Shown here piece by piece: positions 27,112 through 35,010 of a stretch of 64,000 bases of DNA (its first letter is position 1; every line of letters starts with the position of its first letter). Source of the DNA: Pseudomonas cannabina (GTDB taxonomy: Bacteria; Pseudomonadota; Gammaproteobacteria; Pseudomonadales; Pseudomonadaceae); assembly GCF_900100365.1 (NCBI RefSeq), contig NZ_FNKU01000001.1, positions 1,736,001 to 1,800,000 of the forward strand, read 5' to 3'. Both the position numbers and the translations under genes were made by a program. The notes below the pieces were generated by a model. That model searched no databases. It was not told where the DNA came from and worked only from the letters and a program-made list of their open reading frames with translations.

Positions 27112-28499
27112 TCAATTGATCGTGCGCGGCGTGCGGCTGCTGTCAGCAACCACAGTGAAGCTAGCGCCTTTCGAGGCTGGCGTTTGTGTACCTGAACTTG
27201 TGGGCGGATGGGAAGATGAAGAAGTTGGTCCAGCGGCGGCGGCTCGTCGCTCTGCACCGAGCCACTTCTCGCCACCGCCGCTGGACGAAGAGCCAAGACA
27301 GGCAACGGTACGTTGCTCACCACGGTAATGCAGTTCAGCCACGCAGCCACCATGCGGAAAAATGGCGTAGCCGGCCGCGAGCATGTCACGGCTGGTCTGA
27401 GAGAAAGTGCGGTCGCCTTTGGAAAGCTCAAAAACAAATATGGTGCCGCGAGATTGGCTAGGGAGACGCTGATTTATTCTAAAACCCAGCTGTTGCCCCC
27501 AGATAAATCAAGGCCTCCAGAGCGTTGCAGGGACGAAAAATCGAATAAATCAGCGCCTCCCTAGTGATACTTCCTTTAATGACAATCTCGTAACTTCCAA
27601 ATGGATCAGACGTCACGCTAGGAAGTGGCACAACTTGCTTATCAGGTAAAATATTAGGAGCCACGTTAGGAGTTTTAGCAGAACCTTGAGGAACAGGGTT
27701 TTGAGCAACAGGAGCAGCGGTTTTAGGAGAACCAACAGATAACGGATTGCTGAAAGCGCCAGTCCCATTACGCCAGTAAATAGTGCCGAAAATAATAACC
27801 AATACTGCGAGAAGAATAACAACGCGAGGCGACGCGAGCGCGTTTTTGCCCGCCATGGTGTCGCGGTGTTGACCGGTTGCGGTTGAGTCATAGAGTGTGA
27901 AGACTCGTTTGTCAATTTTTCTGAGTGCAACAATGTTTGATCCATCTGTAGGCGCCCTATTCTCTTGTGCTGAATGCATTGCCTCTTTGTAGTCTTTGGC
28001 TACGAGGAACTTTAACCACTTGCCGAGCAACATCAGGTTTGAATGCTGATATGCAGCCTCGGATGTTTGACGGATATCGGTGTGTACATACTTGATATTG
28101 GGAGTGGTAAGAATAATGTCCCAGTTCCAGTGCCTGTGACGTGTCCAGGCATCGAGGAAATTCATCGGACGGTCGGCTGCCTTGGCAGCGTCCATACCTT
28201 CGGGAAAATCGAAACGCTCGACGTATTTGTCCGTCCACTTCTGAGGAAAAAGAGTCTGGGCCTCGTCGAAGATCATAAAGGCGTTTCTAGGCACCCAATG
28301 GAACCAAGTTCTAATTCGGTCCATACCTTCTTGGGACTCGTGATCGATATATAGAAGATCAAAAGTATCAGGAAGATCAGGAAACAAGCTGTTGAACTTT
28401 TCACTCGACATACCCCGAATATTAGTGATGATCAATCGACCAGCTTTTGCAGCGGGAACAGCATCGTCCCAGACAGCACCGGAAGTTTTGTAGGAACCA
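27112..28499 (-). pseudogene. Filamentous-phage Zot (assembly ATPase) remnant, 5'-truncated and split by MITEs
   Basis: Zot/gene-I-type inner-membrane ATPase used for inovirus extrusion. The remnant starts inside the nucleotide-binding loop (NGSYKTSGAVWDD), continues with RLIITNIRG and Walker B FMIFDEAQTLFP, and has one transmembrane segment (VVILLAVLVIIFGTIYW) near residue 235. Removing MITE c (27462-27560) with one CTAG joins the frame to a 118-residue tail ending at 27112 with GYAIFPHGGCVAELHYRGEQ, as in Zot C-termini. MITE d removes the first codons. No coat, replication or other phage gene is seen nearby. Confidence 0.8.
27462..27560 (+). repeat. 99-bp MITE, copy c
   Basis: Flanked by perfect CTAG duplications (27458-27461 and 27561-27564). 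It interrupts the 3' third of the Zot gene; read on the - strand, the element adds a short tail and a stop. Confidence 0.94.
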
Positions 28500-28503
28500 T
28501 TAG

Positions 28504-28602
28504 GGAGCCGCTGATTTATTCGATTTTTCGTCCCTGCAACGCTCTGGAGGCCTTGATTTATCAGGGGGCAACAGCTGTGCTTTAGAATAAATCAGCGTCT
28601 CC
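28504..28602 (-). repeat. 99-bp MITE, copy d (diverged)
   Basis: Inverted orientation, flanked by perfect TTAG duplications (28500-28503 and 28603-28606). It has several base changes relative to the others (GGAGCCGCTG end; changes near 28562 and 28578), so it is probably the oldest copy. It cuts off the 5' end of the Zot gene. Confidence 0.93.
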
Positions 28603-28606
28603 TTAG

Positions 28607-28706
28607 GGAAGGTCTGAAAAAGCCTTTTCTTCAAAAGTCGAAGCCAGTAAATACAGGCGCTCCAGCCCGGTTCCTCTCCAAAAAAATGGGCTTTTTCAGA
28701 GGATAC
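28607..28706. repeat. Second, unrelated 100-bp MITE-like element
   Basis: Ends carry inverted repeats around TCTGAAAAAGCC (near 28612 on +, near 28700 on -). It begins right after the TTAG shared with MITE d and ends before TTA plus the first G of IS-A copy 2, so it also appears to be flanked by TTAG-like duplications. No ORF. Only one copy in the window. Confidence 0.65.
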
Positions 28707-28709
28707 TTA

Positions 28710-29887
28710 GAGGGTGTAGACAAAATCATGTAGTGAGTCGGCGCGCGAGTATTCGAGCCTCGGCCAACCAAACCCATGCCTCGCTTACCGCAAAAAGGCG
28801 ATCATGATGCATGATCAGTCGCCGAGCTCTCTCATTCCAGGCATGAGTTCGCTCCACTACCCATCGCTTGGGCATGACCACAAATCCAGTCTGAACAGGC
28901 TCCACGGAAAATAGATCGCCTTGTTCAGAGTGCCATTGCCCTGTTCTTCTGTTATTCGGGCCACGGATCACTTGAACATCGATAGCGTGCAGTTGATGGG
29001 TGCGCTGTGCCCATTTTCCTGCGTACGCACTATCAACAAAAAGCGTGCTCAGTGACGGATATTTTTCCTTCGAGTACGCCACCGCATCATCCGCCGCGTC
29101 ACGATCCTGCACGCTTGCAGCACTGATACTGACAGCCAGCAGCAGGCCCAATGTATCGACAATCAGACTTCGTTTACGCCCCTTCACTTTTTTGCCTGCG
29201 TCGTAGCCGCTGTCACCGCCTTGAGGAGAACTGCGGGTCGACTGTGAATCCAGGATCGCTGCTGACGGGCTGTCAGCGCGTTCTTCCCGCTCACGCCATT
29301 GAGCTCGCAAGCGATCATGCATTTGCTCGAACTTGCCTTGAGCGCTCCACCGGCGGAACGTTTTGTAGACATTGTCCCAATGAGGAAAATCGCGGGGTAG
29401 CATTCGCCATGAGCACCCCGTGCGTACGACATAGCAACAGGCTTCCAGCAACGTGCGCCGAGAGTGAAGCGGTGGCACTCCTCGTCCGCCCTGGCTTTCA
29501 AACAGGTCGGCGACCAGTGCCCACTCGGTATCTGTCAAGCAACTCGGATATAGCTGCTCCGGTAGTTGGCGGCGGTGGGTTTCATTGTAGCCATAGGCTT
29601 TATTAGGTTCAGGTGACTGAAAACTTCCCTTGGCCCGCTGCTTTACACGCGTAATCCCTGCCATTTTCAACGCTTTTGCAAAGGTGTCGGGATGCGCAGT
29701 GATACCGGTTTCGGCGAAGAATACGAGCGCCAATTCGGCCTGGCTGGAATAGGGCTGTGCATGAGCGAGTTTCACCAGCACGGGATAGTGCTCGGCGGCA
29801 ATCGAGCGAGGACGTCCGGTTTTAGGCATGGCTTGAGGGCTATTCAGACAAGGGAGTGAAAGTTTAATTTATTTTGTCTACACCCTC
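28710..29887 (-). mobile_element. IS-A copy 2: 1178-bp IS5-family insertion sequence
   Basis: Same length, orientation and ends as copy 1; I find two base differences. The flanks do not match: TTA on the left (28707-28709), TAA on the right (29888-29890). An undisturbed insertion would give equal triplets, so this copy probably marks a recombination junction between IS-A copies. Confidence 0.92.
28726..29829 (-). CDS. IS5-family transposase (IS-A copy 2)
   Basis: 367 residues, same protein as the transposase at 11496-12599, with intact DDE residues (AILDSQSTR, FVDSAYAG, WVVERTHAW). The two base differences lie within the gene near 29573 and 29585. Probably active. Confidence 0.93.
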   Translation of the reverse strand: MPKTGRPRSIAAEHYPVLVKLAHAQPYSSQAELALVFFAETGITAHPDTFAKALKMAGITRVKQRAKGSFQSPEPNKAYGYNETHRRQLPEQLYPSCLTDTEWALVADLFESQGGRGVPPLHSRRTLLEACCYVVRTGCSWRMLPRDFPHWDNVYKTFRRWSAQGKFEQMHDRLRAQWREREERADSPSAAILDSQSTRSSPQGGDSGYDAGKKVKGRKRSLIVDTLGLLLAVSISAASVQDRDAADDAVAYSKEKYPSLSTLFVDSAYAGKWAQRTHQLHAIDVQVIRGPNNRRTGQWHSEQGDLFSVEPVQTGFVVMPKRWVVERTHAWNERARRLIMHHDRLFAVSEAWVWLAEARILARRLTT

Positions 29888-29890
29888 TAA

Positions 29891-29989
29891 GGAGGCGCTG
29901 ATTTATTCGATTTTTCGTCCCTGCAACGCTCTGGAGGCCTTGATTTATCTGGGGGCAACAGCTGGGTTTTAGAATAAATCAGCGTCTCC
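29891..29989 (-). repeat. 99-bp MITE, copy e
   Basis: Inverted orientation. The left neighbour is the end of IS-A copy 2 plus TAA; the right flank is CTAG (29990-29993), shared with the IS5-type element that follows. The left flank does not match the right, in line with a rearrangement at IS-A copy 2. Confidence 0.93.
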
Positions 29990-29993
29990 CTAG

Positions 29994-31202
29994 GGAGACG
30001 CTGAACAATTAACCCGTTCGCACCGTCCCCATTTCCAAGCCGGTTTTTTTCAACCTGCCGGCCTTATTTTACGTTTCTCGAGCAGATTTCTGCCCTCATT
30101 TTGCTGAAAGGCGGGCCAGTCCCGCCTTTCAGACGGATTTATCCTGCCGTCTGTTGTAAATACCGCTTGGCCAGCATCAGATTGGCCAACCCAAACAAAC
30201 TGAACAACTGCGCTGTATTCTTTTCCAGCCCACGGTAGCGAACCTTGCGATGATTGAAGCGCACCTTGATTACCTGGAAGGGGTGCTCGACCTTGGCACG
30301 CAGTTGCGCCTTGGCATATTCAATTTTGCGCTTGACCCGATACAGCACGCTGCCTTCGCCGTGCTGCTTGTAACTGCTTGGCCGTTCTGCAATCGACCAG
30401 ATAACGTCCCGTTCAGCATGCTCCGGTCGCTTGGCCGCACCGGTGTATCCAGCGTCACCCGAAACATAGGTTTCGTCACCGTGAAGCAACTGGCCAACCT
30501 GGGTGACATCCGCCACGTTAGCGGCCGTCCCTACTACGCTGTGCACCAGCCCCGACGTGGCGTCTACACCAATGTGGGCCTTCATCCCAAAGTGCCATTG
30601 ATTGCCTTTCCTGGCCTGATGCATCTCAGGATCACGCTTGCCTTCTCGGTTCTTGACCGAGGGCGGCGCGGCGATCAGAGTAGCGTCGACGATAGTGCCT
30701 TCCTTGAGCAGCAGCCCCCGGCTGGCCAGATGCTGGTTAATCGTTTCAAACAGCAGCCGGGTTAGCTGATGGACTTCCAGCAAGCGGCGAAAACGCAGCA
30801 AGGTGGTGGCATCCGGTGCAGACTCGCGACCCAGGTCGATACCCATAAAACCGCGGATGGCCTGGCTGTCGTAGACGGCATCTTCGCAACCTTCATCGGA
30901 GAAACCGAAACACTGCTGCACGACGTACATGCGCAACATGCGCGACACCCCTATCGCAGGGCGTCCGCGCTTGCCTGCGGTGTTGCTATAAAACGGCGCC
31001 ACTTGCGCCTCCAGCAGGGCCCAGGGCACCAACTGTTCAAGGTCAGCCAGGAAGCGATCTCGGCGAGTCTGCTTTTTCTTGCCGGTATATTCGAGTTCGG
31101 AGAAGGTCTTCTGCACGCGCGTAACGCTCACGGAGAGGGAGGCTGTTGAAGGAACTTAGTGTGCCAAGGGTGGGGACAGTTGGCTATTTTTGCAGCGCCT
31201 CC
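29994..31202 (-). mobile_element. 1209-bp IS5-type insertion sequence with MITE-like ends
   Basis: Left end GGAGACGCTGAACAATTAA; right end, read inward, GGAGGCGCTGCAAAAATAG. The first ten bases of both ends, including the A/G difference at position 5, are identical to the ends of the 99-bp MITE. Target duplication CTAG: 29990-29993 on the left; on the right it is now split by the IS630 element (C at 31203 ... G at 32379). The likely source of transposase for the MITEs. Confidence 0.9.
30139..31131 (-). CDS. IS5-group transposase
   Basis: DDE transposase of 330 residues, full length. N-terminal motif ELEYTGKKKQTRRDRFLADL and RPAIGVSRMLRMYVVQQ are typical of the IS5 subgroup. Catalytic core: D in GTIVDATLIAAP, D in YVSGDAGYTGA, and the C-terminal E near KVEHPFQVIK. 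No stop or frameshift, so it may be able to mobilise both its own element and the 99-bp MITEs, whose ends match. Confidence 0.93.
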   Translation of the reverse strand: MSVTRVQKTFSELEYTGKKKQTRRDRFLADLEQLVPWALLEAQVAPFYSNTAGKRGRPAIGVSRMLRMYVVQQCFGFSDEGCEDAVYDSQAIRGFMGIDLGRESAPDATTLLRFRRLLEVHQLTRLLFETINQHLASRGLLLKEGTIVDATLIAAPPSVKNREGKRDPEMHQARKGNQWHFGMKAHIGVDATSGLVHSVVGTAANVADVTQVGQLLHGDETYVSGDAGYTGAAKRPEHAERDVIWSIAERPSSYKQHGEGSVLYRVKRKIEYAKAQLRAKVEHPFQVIKVRFNHRKVRYRGLEKNTAQLFSLFGLANLMLAKRYLQQTAG

Positions 31203-31205
31203 CTA

Positions 31206-32376
31206 GTGTGATGTTTTCGAAATAAGTTACTTATTGCCTGCGGTTTCAAGTGCTTCACGCGCCCGTTGAATTTTGTTCAGAATCTCCTCTCCCTTTGCGT
31301 TCCAAACGTATCGGGTCGGCTGAGCATTACGTAACGCCATGAACGCTGTAATGGAGCTCTCCAGCTCGCGAACCGAGGCAAAACTGCCGTCGCGAAGATA
31401 CACCGTGATGTCTCGAAAGAAGCGTTCAACCATGTTCATCCAAGAGCTGGAGGTCGGCGTGAAATGAATATGAAAACGCGGATGCTTCGCCAGCCAGGCC
31501 TTCACTGCGGCATGCTTGTGGGTCGCGTAGTTATCGACGATCAGATGAAGCTGGAGGTGTTTGGGCGTTTCTTTATTGATCTTCTTGAGAAAGGCCAACC
31601 ACTCTTGATGCCGGTGCTGACGCTCGATGCTGCTGATCAATTTTCCTTGGAGGTAATCCAGTGCGGCGAATAACGTGACCGTGCCATGACGGGTGTAATC
31701 ATGGGATTTAGTCTGGATATGACCGATGCCCAAAGGCAAACCCGGCTGTGTTCGCTCCAACGCCTGAACCTGGCTTTTCTCATCACAGCACAACACTAAA
31801 GCCTTATCCGGTGGGGCCAGATAAAGCCCGATCACATCCCAGAATTTCTCCTCAAACTGCGGATCGTTGGACAACTTGAATGTGCGCGTCAGGTGGGGCT
31901 TTAAATCATTGGCAGCCCACAGCTTATGGACGGTGGTCGAGGAAATACCCGCCGCCTTTGCCATGCTCCGACAGCTCCAGCGTGGTTCTCCGATGCGAGG
32001 ACGGGTGACCTGTTCCAGGACACGGCGAACTGTCTCGGCAGGCAAAGATGACTTGCGTCCACGCCCAGGTTCGTCGACCAGTCCGTCCAGTCGACGAGCC
32101 TGGAAACGCTGGCACCAGAGCGTGATCGTTGGGCAGGAAAAGCCCGTCAAACGTGCAATGTTGTCTCGGGTTTCACCTTCGGCAGCCAGCAGGATTATGC
32201 GTGCTCGACGACCCTCTCGCTGAGGTATGGTGGCAGAGCGAACGCGTCGTTTGAGTTCGATCGTTTCTTCAAGGCTAAGCGTGATGTCCAGAGCGCTCAC
32301 GATAAGCTCTCCACGGCTGGGATGACATCTGAAGTGTAGCCGAAAATAACGAAAAGATATTTCGCGAACAGCACAC
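31206..32376 (-). mobile_element. IS630-family insertion sequence (1171 bp)
   Basis: Ends GTGTGATGTTTTCGAAATA and, read inward from the right, GTGTGCTGTTCGCGAAATA, flanked by TA on each side (31204-31205 and 32377-32378), as expected for IS630/Tc1-type insertion. Taking it out restores CTAG, so it inserted exactly in the target duplication of the preceding IS5-type element. Confidence 0.92.
31227..32300 (-). CDS. IS630-family transposase
   Basis: 357 residues. Helix-turn-helix region near residues 45-75 (ARLTGFSCPTITLWCQRF), then the DDE domain: D in LVLCCDEKSQVQALE, D in HLIVDNYATHKH and E in SSWMNMVERFFRDI. Complete and apparently functional. Closest recognisable family: IS630, Tc1/mariner superfamily. 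Confidence 0.94.
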   Translation of the reverse strand: MSALDITLSLEETIELKRRVRSATIPQREGRRARIILLAAEGETRDNIARLTGFSCPTITLWCQRFQARRLDGLVDEPGRGRKSSLPAETVRRVLEQVTRPRIGEPRWSCRSMAKAAGISSTTVHKLWAANDLKPHLTRTFKLSNDPQFEEKFWDVIGLYLAPPDKALVLCCDEKSQVQALERTQPGLPLGIGHIQTKSHDYTRHGTVTLFAALDYLQGKLISSIERQHRHQEWLAFLKKINKETPKHLQLHLIVDNYATHKHAAVKAWLAKHPRFHIHFTPTSSSWMNMVERFFRDITVYLRDGSFASVRELESSITAFMALRNAQPTRYVWNAKGEEILNKIQRAREALETAGNK

Positions 32377-32426
32377 TAGAATAGCCCTGAGCTCCAGATG
32401 GACCGCAAAATAGACGACTTCTTTAA

Positions 32427-32525
32427 GGAGGCGCTGATTTATTCGATTTTTCGTCCCTGCAACGCTCTGGAGGCCTTGATTTATCTGGGGGCAACAGCTG
32501 GGTTTTAGAATAAATCAGCGTCTCC
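32427..32525 (-). repeat. 99-bp MITE, copy f
   Basis: Inverted orientation with perfect TTAA duplications (32423-32426 and 32526-32529). It interrupts the unidentified ORF between NRL and KEVVYF. Confidence 0.95.
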
Positions 32526-32794
32526 TTAAGGCGATTAAAAACAGGGTGATTCGCCAGGTCCTCAGATAAATAATTGACATGAATGGAAAGGCATTTGTCC
32601 ATGGTAAAAGCGATCAGCGACTCACGCATTTCCACTGGCAACTGCCCTTTCTTTTGCAGTATCAGAGCGCTGTCGCGCAACACGCAACTGTCATTAAGTC
32701 TGGATTCTGCCTCCATTACTTCAGCCAGCCAATGCCCTTTGATACGGTCCTGTAGTTTTTTTGTGGGCATGATCACTAATGCATTACCGCTTAA

Positions 32795-32893
32795 GGAGGC
32801 GCTGATTTATTCGATTTTTCGTCCCTGCAACGCTCTGGAGGCCTTGATTTATCTGGGGGCAACAGCTGGGTTTTAGAATAAATCAGCGTCTCC
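32795..32893 (-). repeat. 99-bp MITE, copy g
   Basis: Inverted orientation with perfect TTAA duplications (32791-32794 and 32894-32897). It interrupts the same ORF as copy f, 269 bases away. Copies f and g are the same as far as I can compare them, so both are recent. Confidence 0.95.
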
Positions 32894-33517
32894 TTAATCG
32901 TGCGGTCATTAACCCTTGCGCTATCAGTACGTACTGCTCACTCAGATAGTAGGTGGTCCATAACCTGGAGTTACCCAGAATGGACAAATTATGTACCGCG
33001 CGGAGCTGCAGGCTTTCGGCGATTCGGTTACAGGTGTACCCCAGTCTTGCCCATGTGTAGCTCTGGATAAAGCTATAAATAAACACTTTACGTGCATCAG
33101 AGTCACCATCACTGCTATTCAATGCAATGGAAATATTAAAATATTCGCGCAATGAATCGGTAAAACGATGCATGTTGTGTTGATTTAGCGACACGCCGTC
33201 TTCAAAAATAAAATGCGGCAACTCCTTACGGCACCGAACCAGTCCTGCGTGCAATTTTTCAATGATCAGTCCCTGTACCTGTTCGGCACTTATCAGTCGG
33301 CGTAGCGCTGGAACGCGGTAAAGTAGTCGAGTCTGCCATGTCACGGGGCGCGGTTTTTTTATGGGTTGATCCAGAGCGATCATTGGATTGTGCAAAAAAT
33401 CAATCAGTGAGGGATCTACGTTTTCATAAATCATGGAAAGAGTACCTGATAGTCCAGACACTATTTTCTCGCTGTTTACAGCTGATTTCTACCATTGGCC
33501 GCACAGCGGCGATACCC

Positions 33518-33542
33518 CTCATGAGAAAACCCAACTCATGAG
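33518..33542. promoter_or_regulatory. Paired CTCATGAG palindromes upstream of the SDR gene
   Basis: Two copies of the 8-bp palindrome CTCATGAG (33518-33525 and 33535-33542), spaced 17 bases start to start, followed by a half copy CTCAT at 33548. Located between the unidentified ORF and the SDR gene. It could be a dimeric regulator's operator; TTGACA at 33564 may be a -35 box for the SDR gene, but no good -10 is seen. Confidence 0.4.
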
Positions 33543-33654
33543 TTGCGCTCATAAAACCATGTTGACAATAGCGTATTGTTGATGAAATCCCGATCCAATA
33601 AAGTGAGTCAGTATTGAAGTTGCTGCCTTACCGGCTTTCATCAAGGAATTGCTC

Positions 33655-34470
33655 ATGAACAACCTCACTCAAGTCACCGTTGTCATCGGCGCCGGAGCCA
33701 TAGGCCAAGCCATTGCCCGCAGGGTCAGCGCGGGCAAACACGTACTGCTCGCCGACCTGCGTCAGGATAATGCCGAGGCTGCGGCCAGTGTATTGCGGGA
33801 CGCTGGCTTCAACGTCACAACCAGCGTCGTCGACGTGTCTTCGCGTGATTCGGTCGATGCGCTGGTGATTACGGCGACGGCACTGGGATCCGTGAGTGCA
33901 GTGATCCATGCCGCCGGGGTCTCACCTTCCCAGGCCCCGATTGCCACGATTCTCCGTGTCGACCTGTATGGCACGGCGCTGGTGCTGGATGCGTTCGGCG
34001 AGGTGATAACCGAGGGCGGGAGCGCCATTGTCATCGCCTCGCAATCGGGTCATCGCTTGCCGGCACTGAGTCCTGAGCAAAACAAGGCGCTGGCCTCCAC
34101 ACCGGTCGAGGCGTTACTCGCGTTGCCCATGCTTCAGGAAGCGCAGATTGCCGATCCGCTGCACGCCTATCAGTTGTCCAAACGCGGCAACTCGCTGCGC
34201 GTCATGGCCGAGGCCGTGCGCTGGGGCAAGCGCGGTGCGCGGGTCAATACCATCAGCCCCGGCATCATCTTCACACCGCTGGCCAAGGATGAGTTGAGCG
34301 GCCCGCGTGGTGAGGGCTACCGGCGAATGATCGAGCTTAGCCCGGCCGGACGCGGCGGCAGCCCCGATGAAGTCGGGGCGCTGGCAGCATTGTTGATGGG
34401 CCCGGAAGGCACGTTCATCACCGGCAGCGATTTCCTGATGGATGGCGGCGTAACGGCCTCTTACTGGTAA
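33655..34470 (+). CDS. Short-chain dehydrogenase/reductase
   Basis: NAD(P)-dependent oxidoreductase of 271 residues. Glycine-rich cofactor motif VIGAGAIGQAIA near residue 9, catalytic tyrosine-lysine in YQLSKRG near 178, then ISPGIIFTPLA and a C-terminal GSDFLMDGGVTASYW typical of classical SDRs. AAGGA precedes ATG 33655; a TTG at 33649 is less likely. It lies convergent to a cupin gene and near a LysR regulator, a common small-carbonyl-compound module. Substrate unknown. Confidence 0.87.
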   Translation: MNNLTQVTVVIGAGAIGQAIARRVSAGKHVLLADLRQDNAEAAASVLRDAGFNVTTSVVDVSSRDSVDALVITATALGSVSAVIHAAGVSPSQAPIATILRVDLYGTALVLDAFGEVITEGGSAIVIASQSGHRLPALSPEQNKALASTPVEALLALPMLQEAQIADPLHAYQLSKRGNSLRVMAEAVRWGKRGARVNTISPGIIFTPLAKDELSGPRGEGYRRMIELSPAGRGGSPDEVGALAALLMGPEGTFITGSDFLMDGGVTASYW

Positions 34471-34494
34471 GGAGAACTGGCCCCGCAGTAGGCG

Positions 34495-34908
34495 CTATTC
34501 ACCGCCAACCGTTGCGCCGTAGTCACTGTCCGAGACGTGCTCCATCCACTCGACCACTTTGCCCTCCAGCACTTCAGCGATGGCGATGTGGGTCATGGCG
34601 GTGGTTAAGGTCGCGCCGTGCCAGTGTTTGACGTTGGGTGGAATCCATACGGTGTCGCCCGGCTTGATCGAGCGGATCGGCTGCCCGACTTCCTGCACTA
34701 GGCCCGCGCCTGCGGTGACGATCAGCGTCTGGCCCAGCGGATGCGTGTGCCAGGCCGTGCGTGCGCCGGGCTCGAAGGTCACGGTGGCGCCGCTGACTCT
34801 GGCGTCTTCCGAGCCTTTGAATGGCGCGTCGACACGCACGGTACCGGTTAAGTAATCGGCCGGGCCGCTGGCCGAGGGCTGTGAGCCGCTGGTAGTGATG
34901 ACAAGCAT
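34495..34908 (-). CDS. Cupin-domain protein
   Basis: Single-domain cupin of 137 residues. Metal ligands: WHTHPLGQ (two His), the glutamate position occupied by Q in GQT, and H in PPNVKHWHGA. GAGGAAA lies just before the ATG at 34908. Divergent from the LysR gene at 35011, which probably controls it. It is a paralogue of the exported cupin at 59193 (same FEPGAR...WHTHP...KHWHGA...TAMTH pattern) but lacks a signal peptide. Confidence 0.85.
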   Translation of the reverse strand: MLVITTSGSQPSASGPADYLTGTVRVDAPFKGSEDARVSGATVTFEPGARTAWHTHPLGQTLIVTAGAGLVQEVGQPIRSIKPGDTVWIPPNVKHWHGATLTTAMTHIAIAEVLEGKVVEWMEHVSDSDYGATVGGE

Positions 34909-35010
34909 GAGTTTCCTCGAAGTGGTAGTGAACACCGGGTCAATCTACCCACGACGCACTACAACGACTATCCGCTATAATTCGAAAATACTTATCGACT
35001 GGGCTCATCA

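Larger units (their letters stand above)
32379..33461 (-). pseudogene. Uncharacterised ORF broken by two MITEs and truncated by IS elements
   Basis: Starts at GTG 33461 or ATG 33434 with no strong ribosome site. The first part (to 32898) encodes about 190 residues. Removing MITE g joins it in frame to QDRIKGHWLAEVMEAESRL and so on, and removing MITE f extends it to YFAVHLELRAIL, where IS630 and the IS5-type element cut it. The joined product of about 300 residues is mostly helical, with no signal peptide or membrane segment. Its base composition is more AT-rich than its neighbours, suggesting transfer. I recognise no family. Confidence 0.7.

Noticed and set aside
11480..29887. Two direct IS-A copies flanking 16 kb as a composite transposon
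   Set aside because: The outer flanks are TTA (left of copy 1) and TAA (right of copy 2), not a matching duplication, and copy 1 has its own TTA pair. The enclosed genes include dif and ordinary chromosomal genes.
28440..32400. Direct fusion of the Zot 5' end to sequence right of the IS630 element (would read GYSNGSYKT)
   Set aside because: It works only if every insertion from 28504 to 32376 is removed, but IS-A copy 2 has unequal flanks, so the two sides need not have been adjacent. Treated as possible coincidence.
32423..32876. ORFs ending in peptides encoded by the MITE (tails such as ETLIYSKTQLLPPDKS or EALIYSIFRPCNALE)
   Set aside because: The same tails recur wherever a MITE interrupts a gene. 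They are read-through into the repeat, not protein domains.
33434..33620. hrp box for a type III effector upstream of the unidentified ORF
   Set aside because: I looked for GGAACC and CCAC half-sites at the right spacing on the - strand and found none, so an effector call is unsupported.
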